From Arsenicibacter rosenii (lineage in GTDB: Bacteria; Bacteroidota; Bacteroidia; Cytophagales; Spirosomataceae), in the NCBI RefSeq assembly GCF_001870735.1, contig NZ_MORL01000001.1, forward strand, positions 871,222 to 935,221: a DNA stretch of 64,000 nt. Reading direction: 5' to 3'. The notes under the pieces are model-generated. The model was not told where the DNA came from, ran no database searches, and saw nothing but the letters and a program-made list of their open reading frames with translations. The translations under genes and the position numbers were made by a program. Positions 43,523 through 52,509 of the stretch are shown here, one piece after another. How positions within the stretch are numbered: the first letter of the stretch is position 1; each line of letters starts with the position of its first letter.

Positions 43523-44383
43523 CTATTCAGTCAGAACGCCCATTTTACCCGTTTGGTAATCGTAAATCGCCTGCCGGATTTCTTCGGGTGTATTCATCAC
43601 AAACGGCCCGTGCGAAACCACCGGTTCATTAATCGGCAGGGCCGAGCCCAGCAGTATACGGGATGTTTCGGCTGCATCGATAACGATTTCGTCGCCATCG
43701 TTGGCAAACACCGGCATCCCGCGTCCTTCCACTGCTTTTCCGTTCACCAGGCTGCGACCGGCCAGCTGATAAAACAGTACGTTCCGTTCAGACGGGATAG
43801 TCAATATGTAACGGCCACCGGCTTCTAATGTCAGATTGGCCAGCTTTACATCATAGACCGGATTGACGGGGCCCGTAATGCCGGACCAGGTACCGGAAAC
43901 AACCGCCAGCTTTCCCTTCCCTTCGCCAACCGGAACGACCGGAATTTGGTCTTGCTGCAAACCGATATAATTGGGTTTTACCATTTTCAGCCGCGCGGGC
44001 AGGTTTGTCCATAGCTGAATCAGTTCAACAGGTCCGCCCTGCTGCCGGAAACGGGCCGACGAGCTTTCGGAATGCACCAGGCCGCTCCCGGTTGTCATCC
44101 ACTGCACCCCTCCCTTACTGATCGTACTCGAAAACCCGCTGCTGTCGCGGTGCTGTACGTCGCCTTCATAAATAAACGTTACCGTCTCAAAACCACGGTG
44201 GGGGTGCGGTCCGAACGGTAATCCGCTGTTATTAGCCGGAAAAACCTGCGGTCCGTGATGATGAAGCAACAGAAACGGGTCAATCTGCTGGATACCGGCT
44301 ACCGGTAATGGCTGGTGCATCGTAAGCGGACCAATGCGCTGTGCCCGCGGTTGTATGAGTTGCTGGATCGTGCGTTGTGCCAT
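43523..44383 (-). CDS. Pirin family protein
   Basis: A 286-residue bicupin of the pirin family (redox-sensing nuclear protein in eukaryotes; quercetin dioxygenase in E. coli). Metal ligands are intact: PHPHRGFETVTFIYEGDV and the DSSG and HSESS segments. GGVQWMTTGSGLVHSE and EGKGKLAVVSG are further signatures. It ends in the second cupin with HGPFVMNTPEEIRQA. The GCAACTTA element at 44412-44419 (TAAGTTGC on the minus strand) is a promoter candidate. Confidence 0.94.
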   Translation of the reverse strand: MAQRTIQQLIQPRAQRIGPLTMHQPLPVAGIQQIDPFLLLHHHGPQVFPANNSGLPFGPHPHRGFETVTFIYEGDVQHRDSSGFSSTISKGGVQWMTTGSGLVHSESSSARFRQQGGPVELIQLWTNLPARLKMVKPNYIGLQQDQIPVVPVGEGKGKLAVVSGTWSGITGPVNPVYDVKLANLTLEAGGRYILTIPSERNVLFYQLAGRSLVNGKAVEGRGMPVFANDGDEIVIDAAETSRILLGSALPINEPVVSHGPFVMNTPEEIRQAIYDYQTGKMGVLTE

Positions 44384-44467
44384 GGGGTTGTCAACTATTT
44401 ACCATTTTAACGCAACTTACCGGCCAAGGGTTCTCCTGTTCTGATGCCTTCGAACTCACTTTGTCTG

Positions 44468-44475
44468 TATCTTTG
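44468..44475 (+). promoter_or_regulatory. Bacteroidota -7 element (TATCTTTG) for the DUF3817 gene
   Basis: Exact TAnnTTTG match, 37 nt before the ATG at 44513, giving a leader of about 30 nt. No TTG at the ideal -33 distance. Confidence 0.55.
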
Positions 44476-44512
44476 CCGGTAGTTTTGTTAAAACGGTTAT
44501 TTGTACTTCTCC

Positions 44513-44809
44513 ATGATAAATCTCATTAAAACAACCATTGGTCAGCTGCGTATTCTGGCTTTTCTGGAAGGCTTGTCGTTTATTGCCCTGCTGGCAATCG
44601 GCATGCCGCTCAAATACGGCTACGGTATGCCCGGGCCAAACCGGATCATTGGTATGCTACACGGCCTGTTATTTGTAGGCTACGTATTTCTGGTTATACA
44701 GGCCAAAATTGAATACCGGTGGAATGCCCGTAAAACAATCCTCGCCCTGCTGGCTTCTGTTATCCCGTTTGGTACTTTCTGGGCAGAAATGAAGCTGTTT
44801 AAAGAGTGA
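44513..44809 (+). CDS. DUF3817 domain small membrane protein
   Basis: A 98-residue inner-membrane protein with three hydrophobic segments. The family pattern is GQLRILAFLEGLSFIALLAI, then GMPGPNRIIGMLHGLLFVGYVFLV and ASVIPFGTFWAE, in separate helices. DUF3817 members are widespread in Bacteroidota and Actinobacteria and have no known function. The ATG at 44513 is preferred over TTG 44501 because the promoter at 44468-44475 fits it. Confidence 0.88.
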   Translation: MINLIKTTIGQLRILAFLEGLSFIALLAIGMPLKYGYGMPGPNRIIGMLHGLLFVGYVFLVIQAKIEYRWNARKTILALLASVIPFGTFWAEMKLFKE

Positions 44810-44862
44810 AAGCGTGGCCCGCTTACGCGGTCAAAGCGTGACGGCCCGTGCGATGCTCAATA

Positions 44863-44902
44863 AAAAACCCTGCCGGTGCTTGTTGCACCGGCAGGTTTTT
44901 TT
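44863..44902. terminator. Bidirectional terminator
   Basis: CCTGCCGGTGC (44869-44879) pairs with GCACCGGCAGG (44885-44895), with A and T runs on both sides. It serves the DUF3817 gene (+) and the SDR gene (-). Confidence 0.85.
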
Positions 44903-44918
44903 ATTCGCTCTTTATCAG

Positions 44919-46013
44919 TTAGTTTACCGCGCGGGCGACCGTCTGGCGAAGATTATCGAGCCCGTTACTGACAGCTTTCGAGGCCTCTGATACCAGATCG
45001 ACGGCTTCGTCAGACGCATGGGCATACCCACGGCTTGCTTTCCATTTCAGCTTACCCAACTTATACTTATAGCGCCATTTGTCAACGACACTGGAATTGC
45101 TGTACGCTACGGCAAGCGCCACCCCGGCAACCGCGACGGCCGCAATACCAAGTCCCCATGCCAGTGCGGATGAGTTTGCGGCCTTGTCTGAACCTTCTTC
45201 TTTTTTCTGCTCTTTAGGCTCAGCCTTAGGCTCGTTGTTATAACGCATCATGGCTGCAACGGCCTCCTGAGGAGCCACATAAGCCATTACTTCGTACATT
45301 TTATTAACCAGACCGCCCGGCACTACTTTGCTTTCACCGGCCATAAGCGCTTTGTACCCGTCTTTCGCAACCATTGCCGGGTCATCGACCTGGTCAGTCG
45401 CACGGATATTGGTTGCACCGGCTTTGTTAAAGAAGTCTGTATTTGTCGCATTGGGCAACAAGGCCGTTACCGTCACCTTAGTGTCTTTCAGCTCGTTGAT
45501 TAACGACTGGGTGAAGTTATAAACGTATGCTTTGGTAGCGGCATATACGGCCATCAGCGGGAATGGTGTCACCGAAACCAGCGAGGCCAGATTCAGAATT
45601 TTCCCTTCGTTACGTTCCACCATCTCTTTCAGAAAGAGCTTGGTCATCTGGGTCGTTGCCAGCACATTCAGGTGAATCAGCGCCTTTTCACGCTCCCATT
45701 CCGTTTCGTTAGCAAACTTGCCGTATGCCCCTACCCCGGCATCATTCACCAACACATTGATCGTAAGGCCTTTTTCGCGCACCTGATTGTATACATCCTG
45801 CGCCGCATCTTCTTCTGAGAGATCTTTCCCGATAACGGTTGTTTCGATACCGTAATCGTCGTTGAAGCGATTGGCCAATTGTTGCAGTTTATCGTCGCTG
45901 CGGGCTACTAACACCAGATTATAGCCGTCTTTGGCAAACAATTTTGCTAATTCCAGCCCTATACCGCTGGATGCGCCCGTAATCAGAGCGGTTTTACCTG
46001 CACTAGTATTCAT
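44919..46013 (-). CDS. SDR oxidoreductase with C-terminal membrane anchor
   Basis: A 364-residue protein. Residues 1-265 are a classical SDR: TGASSGIGLELAKLF, NDAGVG, catalytic Ser in LNLASLVSV, then YAATKAY (Tyr and Lys). It is DltE/YqjQ-like. The extension holds a linker rich in Lys and Glu, one transmembrane helix (ALAWGLGIAAVAVAGVALAV, about 285-305) and a basic amphipathic tail (RYKYKLGKLKWKASRG). A membrane-anchored SDR is unusual; it may act on lipid substrates. It follows a sigma factor gene by 85 bp on the same strand. Confidence 0.87.
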   Translation of the reverse strand: MNTSAGKTALITGASSGIGLELAKLFAKDGYNLVLVARSDDKLQQLANRFNDDYGIETTVIGKDLSEEDAAQDVYNQVREKGLTINVLVNDAGVGAYGKFANETEWEREKALIHLNVLATTQMTKLFLKEMVERNEGKILNLASLVSVTPFPLMAVYAATKAYVYNFTQSLINELKDTKVTVTALLPNATNTDFFNKAGATNIRATDQVDDPAMVAKDGYKALMAGESKVVPGGLVNKMYEVMAYVAPQEAVAAMMRYNNEPKAEPKEQKKEEGSDKAANSSALAWGLGIAAVAVAGVALAVAYSNSSVVDKWRYKYKLGKLKWKASRGYAHASDEAVDLVSEASKAVSNGLDNLRQTVARAVN

Positions 46014-46098
46014 AACGTTGTCAGTTTTGTCTTAACTAAAACAACGGAATAGCCGAACAGATGTTTGCACAAAGTTTCTGCTTTAATTTTACGGTGAC

Positions 46099-46659
46099 TT
46101 ACAAGAAGGTGTCGATCTGTTCCATCCTTGTGCGCAATTTATCACGGCTTCGCTTCAGCCGCATTTTTACGGCACTTACATTGAGGCTAAGTTCTTTACT
46201 AATCTGCGTCATCTCCAGATCGTCAAAGTACTTCATCCGCAGAATCTCGATTTCCTTAAGCGTAAGTGTCGAGATCGCCTGTTGCAGAGCGCTCAGCCGG
46301 TAATCAGTCTGATCCTGATCTTCAGCCATATACACTGAATTATATTCTTCGGTCAGCTCTTCTGAGCGCGTCCGGACGGAGCGAATCTGGGTTACGCAAT
46401 AGTTTCGGGTAAGCGTAAATAACCAGGTCGAAAACGTAGCCCTGCCCTCAAACTTATTCAGTTTTGTCAGTAAGCGCAGAAAGATATCCTGTGTATAATC
46501 ACGGGCCAGTTCTTCATCACGGGTTATAGACAGACATTTATGATAGACTTTTCTCGTGTATCGGTTATAAAGTAAGGTGTAATAGTGCGCTTCGGCGGTC
46601 AGACAATACAATTTAACAACATCTTCATCACTTAATGAGTGGGGTAAATACTGCGCCAT
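46099..46659 (-). CDS. ECF-type sigma factor
   Basis: A 186-residue ECF sigma factor. Region 2 contains RDEELARDYTQDIFLRLLTK and TFSTWLFTLTRNYCVTQIR. Region 4 is LTLKEIEILRMKYFDDLEMT followed by SLNVSAVKMRLKRSRDKL. No anti-sigma gene is next to it; the membrane-anchored SDR gene downstream may be its target. The upstream gene on the same strand encodes the 23-residue-repeat protein. Confidence 0.92.
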   Translation of the reverse strand: MAQYLPHSLSDEDVVKLYCLTAEAHYYTLLYNRYTRKVYHKCLSITRDEELARDYTQDIFLRLLTKLNKFEGRATFSTWLFTLTRNYCVTQIRSVRTRSEELTEEYNSVYMAEDQDQTDYRLSALQQAISTLTLKEIEILRMKYFDDLEMTQISKELSLNVSAVKMRLKRSRDKLRTRMEQIDTFL

Positions 46660-46811
46660 GCAATCCTTGGGTTAGCTGTTGAGTCGTACAAATTACTATA
46701 ATCCACTATACGCTAACTTCTAACACTTAGATTCTCACATTGTAAACTTTTTTAATAGGATCATGTAGGCACAGTGAGGGCAGTACTATCTTATTTATTT
46801 ACTAAAACAGT

Positions 46812-47750
46812 TTATTGGTAAATACCGTACCGTGCATGGTATTCCTTCCGGCCTTGCCGGATCGCTTCTTCATGGCCGGCGATCAAGGCCGGAGAGACCC
46901 GTTGCCGGACCGAAACCGTATACCAGTTCAGCTGACGGCTAAAGCGTTCAAGGAACACCCCAGACAGTTTCTGGTAATAGGATATCTCCTGCCAGTCGAC
47001 CCGATCGGCAAATCGCTCGATAAAGGCTTCGGAAAGCTGTTGACCCGCCGAAATACAGCTCCAGTCGACCCGGTCGGCGAATTGCTCGATAAACGCTTCT
47101 GACAAGGTCTGATGCATCGACACCGCCCGCCAGTCGACCCGATCCTGAAAATGGGCGATAAACGCTTCCGACAAGCTCTGGTGCATCGAAACGGCCCGCC
47201 AATCGAGCCGGTCGGCATGTCGGTTCATAAACTTTTCGGATAAGGTCTGGTGCTGACAGATCGACTCCCAGTCGACGCGGTTCCGGAAGCGGGCAATGGT
47301 ATGCTCCGGTAAACCAACACGGGCCGAGACCAGGCCCCAGTTTACGTAATGGCTGAAGCGGGCCAGAAATGCTTCATTGAGATAATATCCGTATTCTTCC
47401 CCTTTTGATACTACTTCCCAATCGATGTATTCCCGGAACGGCCACATCCAGTCTTTCGGGATACGCTGATAAATTGTCAGTATATGCCAGTTTAACCGAC
47501 CTTTATTGGCTTCGACCCATTCCGGGCGCAGGGGCTGGTAACGGGAAATCAGATTCCAGTCGAGCCGGTCGGCGAACTCCCGGATAAATGCTTCTGACAG
47601 AGCCGGGCGCATGCTCTTCGAAATCGCTTTCCAGACATCGGCTGTTACATCAGCTATGGATATAGATGGGATAAAACCAGTCACCTCACCGGATGAAGCG
47701 GTGATAAACAGATCACTGATGTGCTGAATTTTAACTGGATATGACTGCAT
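46812..47750 (-). CDS. Protein of tandem 23-residue DW...LSEAFI repeats
   Basis: A 312-residue protein made almost entirely of about eleven repeats with the form D/N-W-x-x-I/V-S-x-x-Q-x-L-S-E-x-F-I-x-x-F-x-D-R-V. The Trp residues recur every 23 residues (one 27-residue spacing in the fourth). Two examples are DWRAVSMHQSLSEAFIAHF and DWSCISAGQQLSEAFIERF. The pattern predicts an alpha solenoid. The ATG at 47750 is the likely start because the longer frame would begin inside the terminator hairpin of the CBS gene. I do not recognise a named domain; similar repeats occur in phage and giant-virus proteins as I recall. Confidence 0.72.
   Translation of the reverse strand: MQSYPVKIQHISDLFITASSGEVTGFIPSISIADVTADVWKAISKSMRPALSEAFIREFADRLDWNLISRYQPLRPEWVEANKGRLNWHILTIYQRIPKDWMWPFREYIDWEVVSKGEEYGYYLNEAFLARFSHYVNWGLVSARVGLPEHTIARFRNRVDWESICQHQTLSEKFMNRHADRLDWRAVSMHQSLSEAFIAHFQDRVDWRAVSMHQTLSEAFIEQFADRVDWSCISAGQQLSEAFIERFADRVDWQEISYYQKLSGVFLERFSRQLNWYTVSVRQRVSPALIAGHEEAIRQGRKEYHARYGIYQ
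46857..47636 (-). repeat. 69-bp (23-codon) tandem repeat array
   Basis: About eleven copies, most divergent at the ends and nearly identical in the middle (46960-47210), where both DNA and protein repeat, consistent with recent duplication or conversion. Confidence 0.78.
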
Positions 47751-47823
47751 AACGGGATAAGACAGCACATGGATAAATATAATTATAGATTCAAATAAAT
47801 CAATTTCAGAGCAGAATTTCAAT

Positions 47824-47886
47824 AAAATGACCACATAAGTTCTACTGTTCATCAGCAAACAGCCCGTACTTATGTGGTCACATTTT
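47824..47886 (-). terminator. Terminator of the CBS gene
   Basis: TGACCACATAAG (47828-47839) and CTTATGTGGTCA (47869-47880) are perfect 12-bp arms, with CTGTT/AACAG pairing inside. On the minus strand a T-rich run follows. It lies after the CBS stop (47907). Confidence 0.78.
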
Positions 47887-47906
47887 ATTTCTGTGAATGC
47901 ATCGGC

Positions 47907-48326
47907 TCAATATTGATCGAGCAAATAGTTGATGACATCCGTAGTCGTAACGATACCGGCCAGCGTATTATCTCCGGAAACGACAGGCAGCGCATGAAAC
48001 TCTTCTTCGGTAAACACTTCGGCCACCTCACGGATGGTCATAGTAGCCGGAATTGTCCGTGGTTTGTGGGTCATGACCTGCGCGATGGTCAGCATCTGTA
48101 AAACTGCTTCATCGGCATCATCCTGGCCGTCGAACAGCGAACTGAACGTTAACCGGTTAATATCGGTACGGCTGATCATTCCCACGATTTCACCCGCATT
48201 CAGGACCGGTACATGTCTGATTTTATGGTGGTTGATGAGGTCAATTACCTGATGGAGATCATCGTTCAGATTCACTGTCAGCACTGAACTGGTCATAATG
48301 GTTGAAACAGGTTCTCTGCGTTTCAT
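47907..48326 (-). CDS. Tandem CBS domain protein
   Basis: A 139-residue protein with two CBS domains. MTSSVLTVNLNDDLHQVIDL and VPVLNAGEIVGMISRTDINR form the first, and IREVAEVFTEEEFHALPVVSG with LAGIVTTTDVINYLL forms the second. A CBS pair usually binds an adenosine nucleotide as a sensor. A stand-alone CBS pair has no obvious partner here. Confidence 0.9.
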   Translation of the reverse strand: MKRREPVSTIMTSSVLTVNLNDDLHQVIDLINHHKIRHVPVLNAGEIVGMISRTDINRLTFSSLFDGQDDADEAVLQMLTIAQVMTHKPRTIPATMTIREVAEVFTEEEFHALPVVSGDNTLAGIVTTTDVINYLLDQY

Positions 48327-48515
48327 ATGCTTTGCGTTTTTGATTGCGTCAAAGGTCAGAAAAGCCGGTGCGGTATCTGATGATAAGCCTCACCGCAAGT
48401 CCTGTTCCTGCTCAATGAAGACGCGCAATTGTTATCATTTTCTGAATTTTTCGCCCTCTTTAGTAAATAATTTAAGATTGTGCCTTTATTGCAGTAAATG
48501 CCACTTACTTCGTTC

Positions 48516-49997
48516 ATGAGCCAGAAAGAACAAAACTCAACCACAACAAGCCGCCGGCAGTTTATCCAGGCAGGTGCTTTAGCTGCCGCCGGTAGTTTCT
48601 TTATCGTCCCACGGCACGTTCTCGGGAAAGGGTTTATCGCCCCTTCAGACAAACTAAATATTGCCGGTGTTGGTGTTGCCGGAAAAGGTTTTTCGGATAC
48701 CAACAACGCGTTTAATAAAGGCGCTAACAATTTAGTCGCCCTTTGTGACGTGGACTGGGGTCGTGACCAGGTGAAAAAGAACTTCGAGACCCATGCGAAA
48801 GCGGCCCGTTACAAGGACTTCCGCGTGATGCTGGAGAAAGAAGCGAAAAACATTGATGCCGTAACGGTATCGACCGCCGACCATTCTCACGCGGTGGTGG
48901 CAATGGCTGCCATGCAGCTGGGCAAACACGTGTACGTCCAGAAGCCGCTGACACACAACATCTACGAGGCACGAATGCTGACCGAAGCCGCCCGTAAATA
49001 CAAAGTAGTAACCCAGATGGGTAATCAGGGCTCGTCGAACCCGTCGCAGAAAAAGATGGTCGAATGGTTCGACAAAGGCCTGATCGGTAAAGTGCATACA
49101 ATCCATATCTGGACCAACCGCCCGGTATGGCCGCAAGGTATTCCGGTACCGGCGGGAGCGGGCGAAGTGCCGTCGGAACTGGACTGGGATACCTGGATCG
49201 GACCCGCCGAAAAAGTCGGTTATACGCCGGCCTATCACCCCTTCAAGTGGCGTGGCTGGTGGAACTTCGGTGCCGGCGCTCTGGGCGACATCGGCTGCCA
49301 TCAGATGGACGTTCCGTTCCGCGTACTGGGTCTGGGCTACCCGACCGAAGTGGAAGCCAGCATTGGTGCGGTGTTCCTGAAAGACTGGACACCGGAATAC
49401 ATTCCGGAAGGCTGCCCGCCATCATCGTATGTGCAGCTGGCTTTCCCGGCAACCGACAAAAACAAAACGCCGGTTAAAATGACCTGGTCTGACGGAGGTA
49501 TCCGTCCGTTCCGTCCGGAATTTCTGCCCGAAAACGAGCCGATGAGCGACGACAACGGCGCTAACGGCGTATTCATGATCGGCGACAAAGGCCTGATGAT
49601 GTGTGGCATGTATGGCCGCGACCCGAAAGTATTCACGAAAAAAGGGGAGAAGTTCGAACTGTCGGCCGAAGAACTGGCCCGTCAGAACGACAAAACCTAT
49701 CCGGAATATGGTCACCAGGTGCTGTGGACGAATGCCTGCAAAGCCGGCTTCAACAGCAAAGAGCACAAGGAACTGACTTCGTCGTTCGACTTTGCCGGTC
49801 CGTTGACAGAATCGGTACTGATGGGTAACCTGGCTATTCGCAGTTCCAACGTCCGGACTGCCCGTAACGGGGGTGGGTTCGATTACCCTGGCCGCAAAAA
49901 ACTGACCTGGGACGGCAAGAACATGAAGATTACAAACTTCGACGAAGCGAATCAGTTTGTTTCGCGTAAATACCGCGAAGGCTGGAAGCTGGTTTAA
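48516..49997 (+). CDS. Gfo/Idh/MocA family oxidoreductase, Tat-exported
   Basis: A 493-residue sugar oxidoreductase with a twin-arginine start (SRRQFIQAGALAAAGSF). The Rossmann segment is NIAGVGVAGKGFSDTN; the usual EKP is QKP here (YVQKPLTHNIYEARML), a common Bacteroidota variant. GAGALGDIGCHQMDVPFRVL holds the substrate-domain His. It is longer than the member at 32421-33725, with an extended C-terminal insert. The ATG at 48516 is favoured because TAAGATTG (48473-48480) resembles a -7 element. A terminator follows. Confidence 0.9.
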   Translation: MSQKEQNSTTTSRRQFIQAGALAAAGSFFIVPRHVLGKGFIAPSDKLNIAGVGVAGKGFSDTNNAFNKGANNLVALCDVDWGRDQVKKNFETHAKAARYKDFRVMLEKEAKNIDAVTVSTADHSHAVVAMAAMQLGKHVYVQKPLTHNIYEARMLTEAARKYKVVTQMGNQGSSNPSQKKMVEWFDKGLIGKVHTIHIWTNRPVWPQGIPVPAGAGEVPSELDWDTWIGPAEKVGYTPAYHPFKWRGWWNFGAGALGDIGCHQMDVPFRVLGLGYPTEVEASIGAVFLKDWTPEYIPEGCPPSSYVQLAFPATDKNKTPVKMTWSDGGIRPFRPEFLPENEPMSDDNGANGVFMIGDKGLMMCGMYGRDPKVFTKKGEKFELSAEELARQNDKTYPEYGHQVLWTNACKAGFNSKEHKELTSSFDFAGPLTESVLMGNLAIRSSNVRTARNGGGFDYPGRKKLTWDGKNMKITNFDEANQFVSRKYREGWKLV

Positions 49998-50015
49998 GGA
50001 CGTAGCGCTAAGCGC

Positions 50016-50068
50016 AAAGGGCGTAGCACCAGGCGACATTCATTGTCTCTGGCGTTACGCCCTTTTTT
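50016..50068 (+). terminator. Rho-independent terminator
   Basis: AAAGGGCGTA (50016-50025) pairs with TACGCCCTTT (50056-50065), and more imperfect pairs lie inside; TTTTTT follows. Confidence 0.78.
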
Positions 50069-50129
50069 GTTGGTGAAGGGGCTTAGAGCAGAAAGCGTAG
50101 CGAACACTCACCCCCTGCCCTAAGCCCCC

Positions 50130-52388
50130 CTACCGGATAATCGTCAGCGGACCTTTAAAACGCTGCGTCGTGTATTGAATGAGGTAATAATAGGTACCAA
50201 CCGGCAGATTGTCACCATCCCACTGGAAATCGCGGGTAGTTGACCGGAATACTTCCTTGCCCCAGCGGTTAATGATCTGAACAAACCGGAACTGCTCCGA
50301 GCAATTGTCGACCGGCAGCGTCGGAATCTGCCAGACGTCGTTTTTCCCGTCGCCATTCGGCGTAATGACATTCGGAATAACTACTTCAGTGGCCGCTTGC
50401 GCCGGATTTACCAAACGCACCTGAATCGCCGTTGTATCGGTATGATCAGGCTGGCAGCTCCGGTCATCGGCCACGAAATTGATGGTATAAATCGCTTCAT
50501 TTTTACCGTTCAGCATATCGCAGGTCGGTCGCCAGCTGAAACCGGAGGTCAGCATCGGCACCCCGTTTTTATCGGTAAATTTTGCGCCTAACGCCCGCGG
50601 GTCGAAACCTTGCCCCTGCATTTTCATCGTCAGCGAATCCCGCTCCGGATCATTGGCCAGCACATTAAATCGTATGGACGTGGTGTCTGTCGGACTGACC
50701 ACCATTGTAACAATGGACTGACTAAGCGATGTGGTTATGACAGGTTGCTGGCTTGGCTTCCCGACAGCCGCCAGATTAACGGTTACCGTGTCGCTGTATG
50801 TCCGGTTACACCGCTGTTTGGTTACGATAAAATCGACGATGTATTCCGGTCGGGTTGCCTGCGCACATTGCGGATTCCAGACAAATTTCGGGGATAGCTT
50901 GCCGGTTCCGCTCGTAGTCGAAAACGACATGTTGGCCTGAGACAGCGTAAAACCCCGCCCGATGGCCTGTATCGAAATAATGTCGCCGTCGGTATCAGTT
51001 CCGATGGCATTGAAACTCAGCGACGACCCAACGGTGATGCTGGCTTTGTTGTTGGTCAGGTTGGTGATAATGTCGGGCCGGTTCACCGGTTCCGGTACAA
51101 TGCGCACCTGTACATAGAGCGTATCGCTCAGCCCCTGCGGGCAACTCTCATCCACCGCCCGGATGGCCAGCGTAACCACTCCTCCGTTGCCGACGCATTT
51201 CCCGAAACAGAACCGTGATTTCAGTGTATCGGATTTACTCCGGATGACCATGTCTGTAGCCGACAGTGAAAGCCCCGGCAACGTACCACTGGCATTCACA
51301 ATGGTGACCCGCTGGTTGAGGTCAGGGTCTGTTACAAACAGGTCGAAGCAGTTCTGGTCTTTTTCCTGAATGGTAATGACTGTTCCTTCCTTGTAAAAAT
51401 CTTTTTGCCCGTCGAGCTTCATCGCAATTTTTGGCGGGTTGTTGACCGGGCAGTCGAGTACCTTCAACTGAAAATCCCTTCTTACGCGGCCGATGCGTAC
51501 AGGGGCCTGCCCGGGTACCCGGCGATACTCGTCTACTTCGACCGAAAACACATAAAGCCCCGGCGTGCCGGCAACCACCGTGAGTAGACCCGTTCTGGCA
51601 TTTACCTGTAACGGTAGTGAGCCCGGGATGGAGTTTCGTTCGGAAATACCGGTCACCCAGGTAACGTTCGGATACGGTCCGGCATCGGCCCGTGGAGGCA
51701 CAGCCTGACTTGGATTCGGCTGATTCCGGTCGCTGAAACCGTTATACGGGGTCACAATCTTATACGTCAGGCTATCCCCGTCAGGATCCGTAGCAGCAAA
51801 GCTAAACGTAAAAGGCCGGTTCACGCAGATATAGTCACCGATGGCTTTCCCGAATATGGGAGACGTGTTGGCAAAAGCTGCCCGTCCGACATACGGAGCC
51901 GGAAATTCCAGGTAAAAGACAGAACCTGCCCCGCCCGGATCGGTAATATTACTGATTACATTGTTGCGGCAGCAGCGCTCCCATACCATGTAATACCCAC
52001 CGGTATCATTGAAGTCTGACGGGAATGTAACATCGACACTGTACTGGATGAGCCTTGTCCGTAAATCGCCGACCGCACAGGACTGGTTGGTATAGCTGAT
52101 TAATTCCTGACTGACGCGGGGCATCGTCACACTGGCCATAAAGGCATTATCGCGCTTCCTGAAAATGAAGATTGTTACCGTAGGGTCATTGGCCTGTGCA
52201 TTCCCGTTGATATCATCAAAATACATATTCATGTTGATCCGATGAGAGTAGGGGCTTGTTGCACCAAGGTATCTTAATTCAAATTCGCCGCCAACGATGT
52301 GAGTCGCCTGTACGTATCGGGGCAATGCAATCCCTAACAAACAGAGTACAAACAGCTTAAATAATCGTAAGGAGTAATTTTGTTGCAT
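50130..52388 (-). CDS. Surface protein with gliding-motility-associated (CHU_C) T9SS signal
   Basis: A 752-residue protein with a signal peptide (LFKLFVLCLLGIALPRYVQA) and a cysteine-rich beta start (THIVGGEFELRYLGATSPYS). Three repeated cadherin-like Ig folds follow, each with a DPDGDSLTYK, DTDGDIISIQ or DPERDSLTMK calcium-binding-type loop. The end carries the CHU_C domain (NVITPNGDGKNDVW, NRWGKEVF, PVGTYYYLIQY), a type B C-terminal signal for the type IX system that exports and anchors proteins. It is probably an outer-surface adhesin or structural protein. Confidence 0.9.
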   Translation of the reverse strand: MQQNYSLRLFKLFVLCLLGIALPRYVQATHIVGGEFELRYLGATSPYSHRINMNMYFDDINGNAQANDPTVTIFIFRKRDNAFMASVTMPRVSQELISYTNQSCAVGDLRTRLIQYSVDVTFPSDFNDTGGYYMVWERCCRNNVISNITDPGGAGSVFYLEFPAPYVGRAAFANTSPIFGKAIGDYICVNRPFTFSFAATDPDGDSLTYKIVTPYNGFSDRNQPNPSQAVPPRADAGPYPNVTWVTGISERNSIPGSLPLQVNARTGLLTVVAGTPGLYVFSVEVDEYRRVPGQAPVRIGRVRRDFQLKVLDCPVNNPPKIAMKLDGQKDFYKEGTVITIQEKDQNCFDLFVTDPDLNQRVTIVNASGTLPGLSLSATDMVIRSKSDTLKSRFCFGKCVGNGGVVTLAIRAVDESCPQGLSDTLYVQVRIVPEPVNRPDIITNLTNNKASITVGSSLSFNAIGTDTDGDIISIQAIGRGFTLSQANMSFSTTSGTGKLSPKFVWNPQCAQATRPEYIVDFIVTKQRCNRTYSDTVTVNLAAVGKPSQQPVITTSLSQSIVTMVVSPTDTTSIRFNVLANDPERDSLTMKMQGQGFDPRALGAKFTDKNGVPMLTSGFSWRPTCDMLNGKNEAIYTINFVADDRSCQPDHTDTTAIQVRLVNPAQAATEVVIPNVITPNGDGKNDVWQIPTLPVDNCSEQFRFVQIINRWGKEVFRSTTRDFQWDGDNLPVGTYYYLIQYTTQRFKGPLTIIR

Positions 52389-52509
52389 ACAATTGGGTTA
52401 GGTTTGAGTGCTTTGGCTATCCTCTACACTGTAATAATTCCGCAACTTGAAAGCCGGAAGCACACACTATCAAAACGACTGCTTAATTTAGCAGTTTTTA
52501 CAATAGAAT

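Noticed and set aside
47751-47858. Longer start for the repeat protein
   Set aside because: It would begin within the terminator hairpin of the CBS gene in AT-rich DNA with no homologous region.
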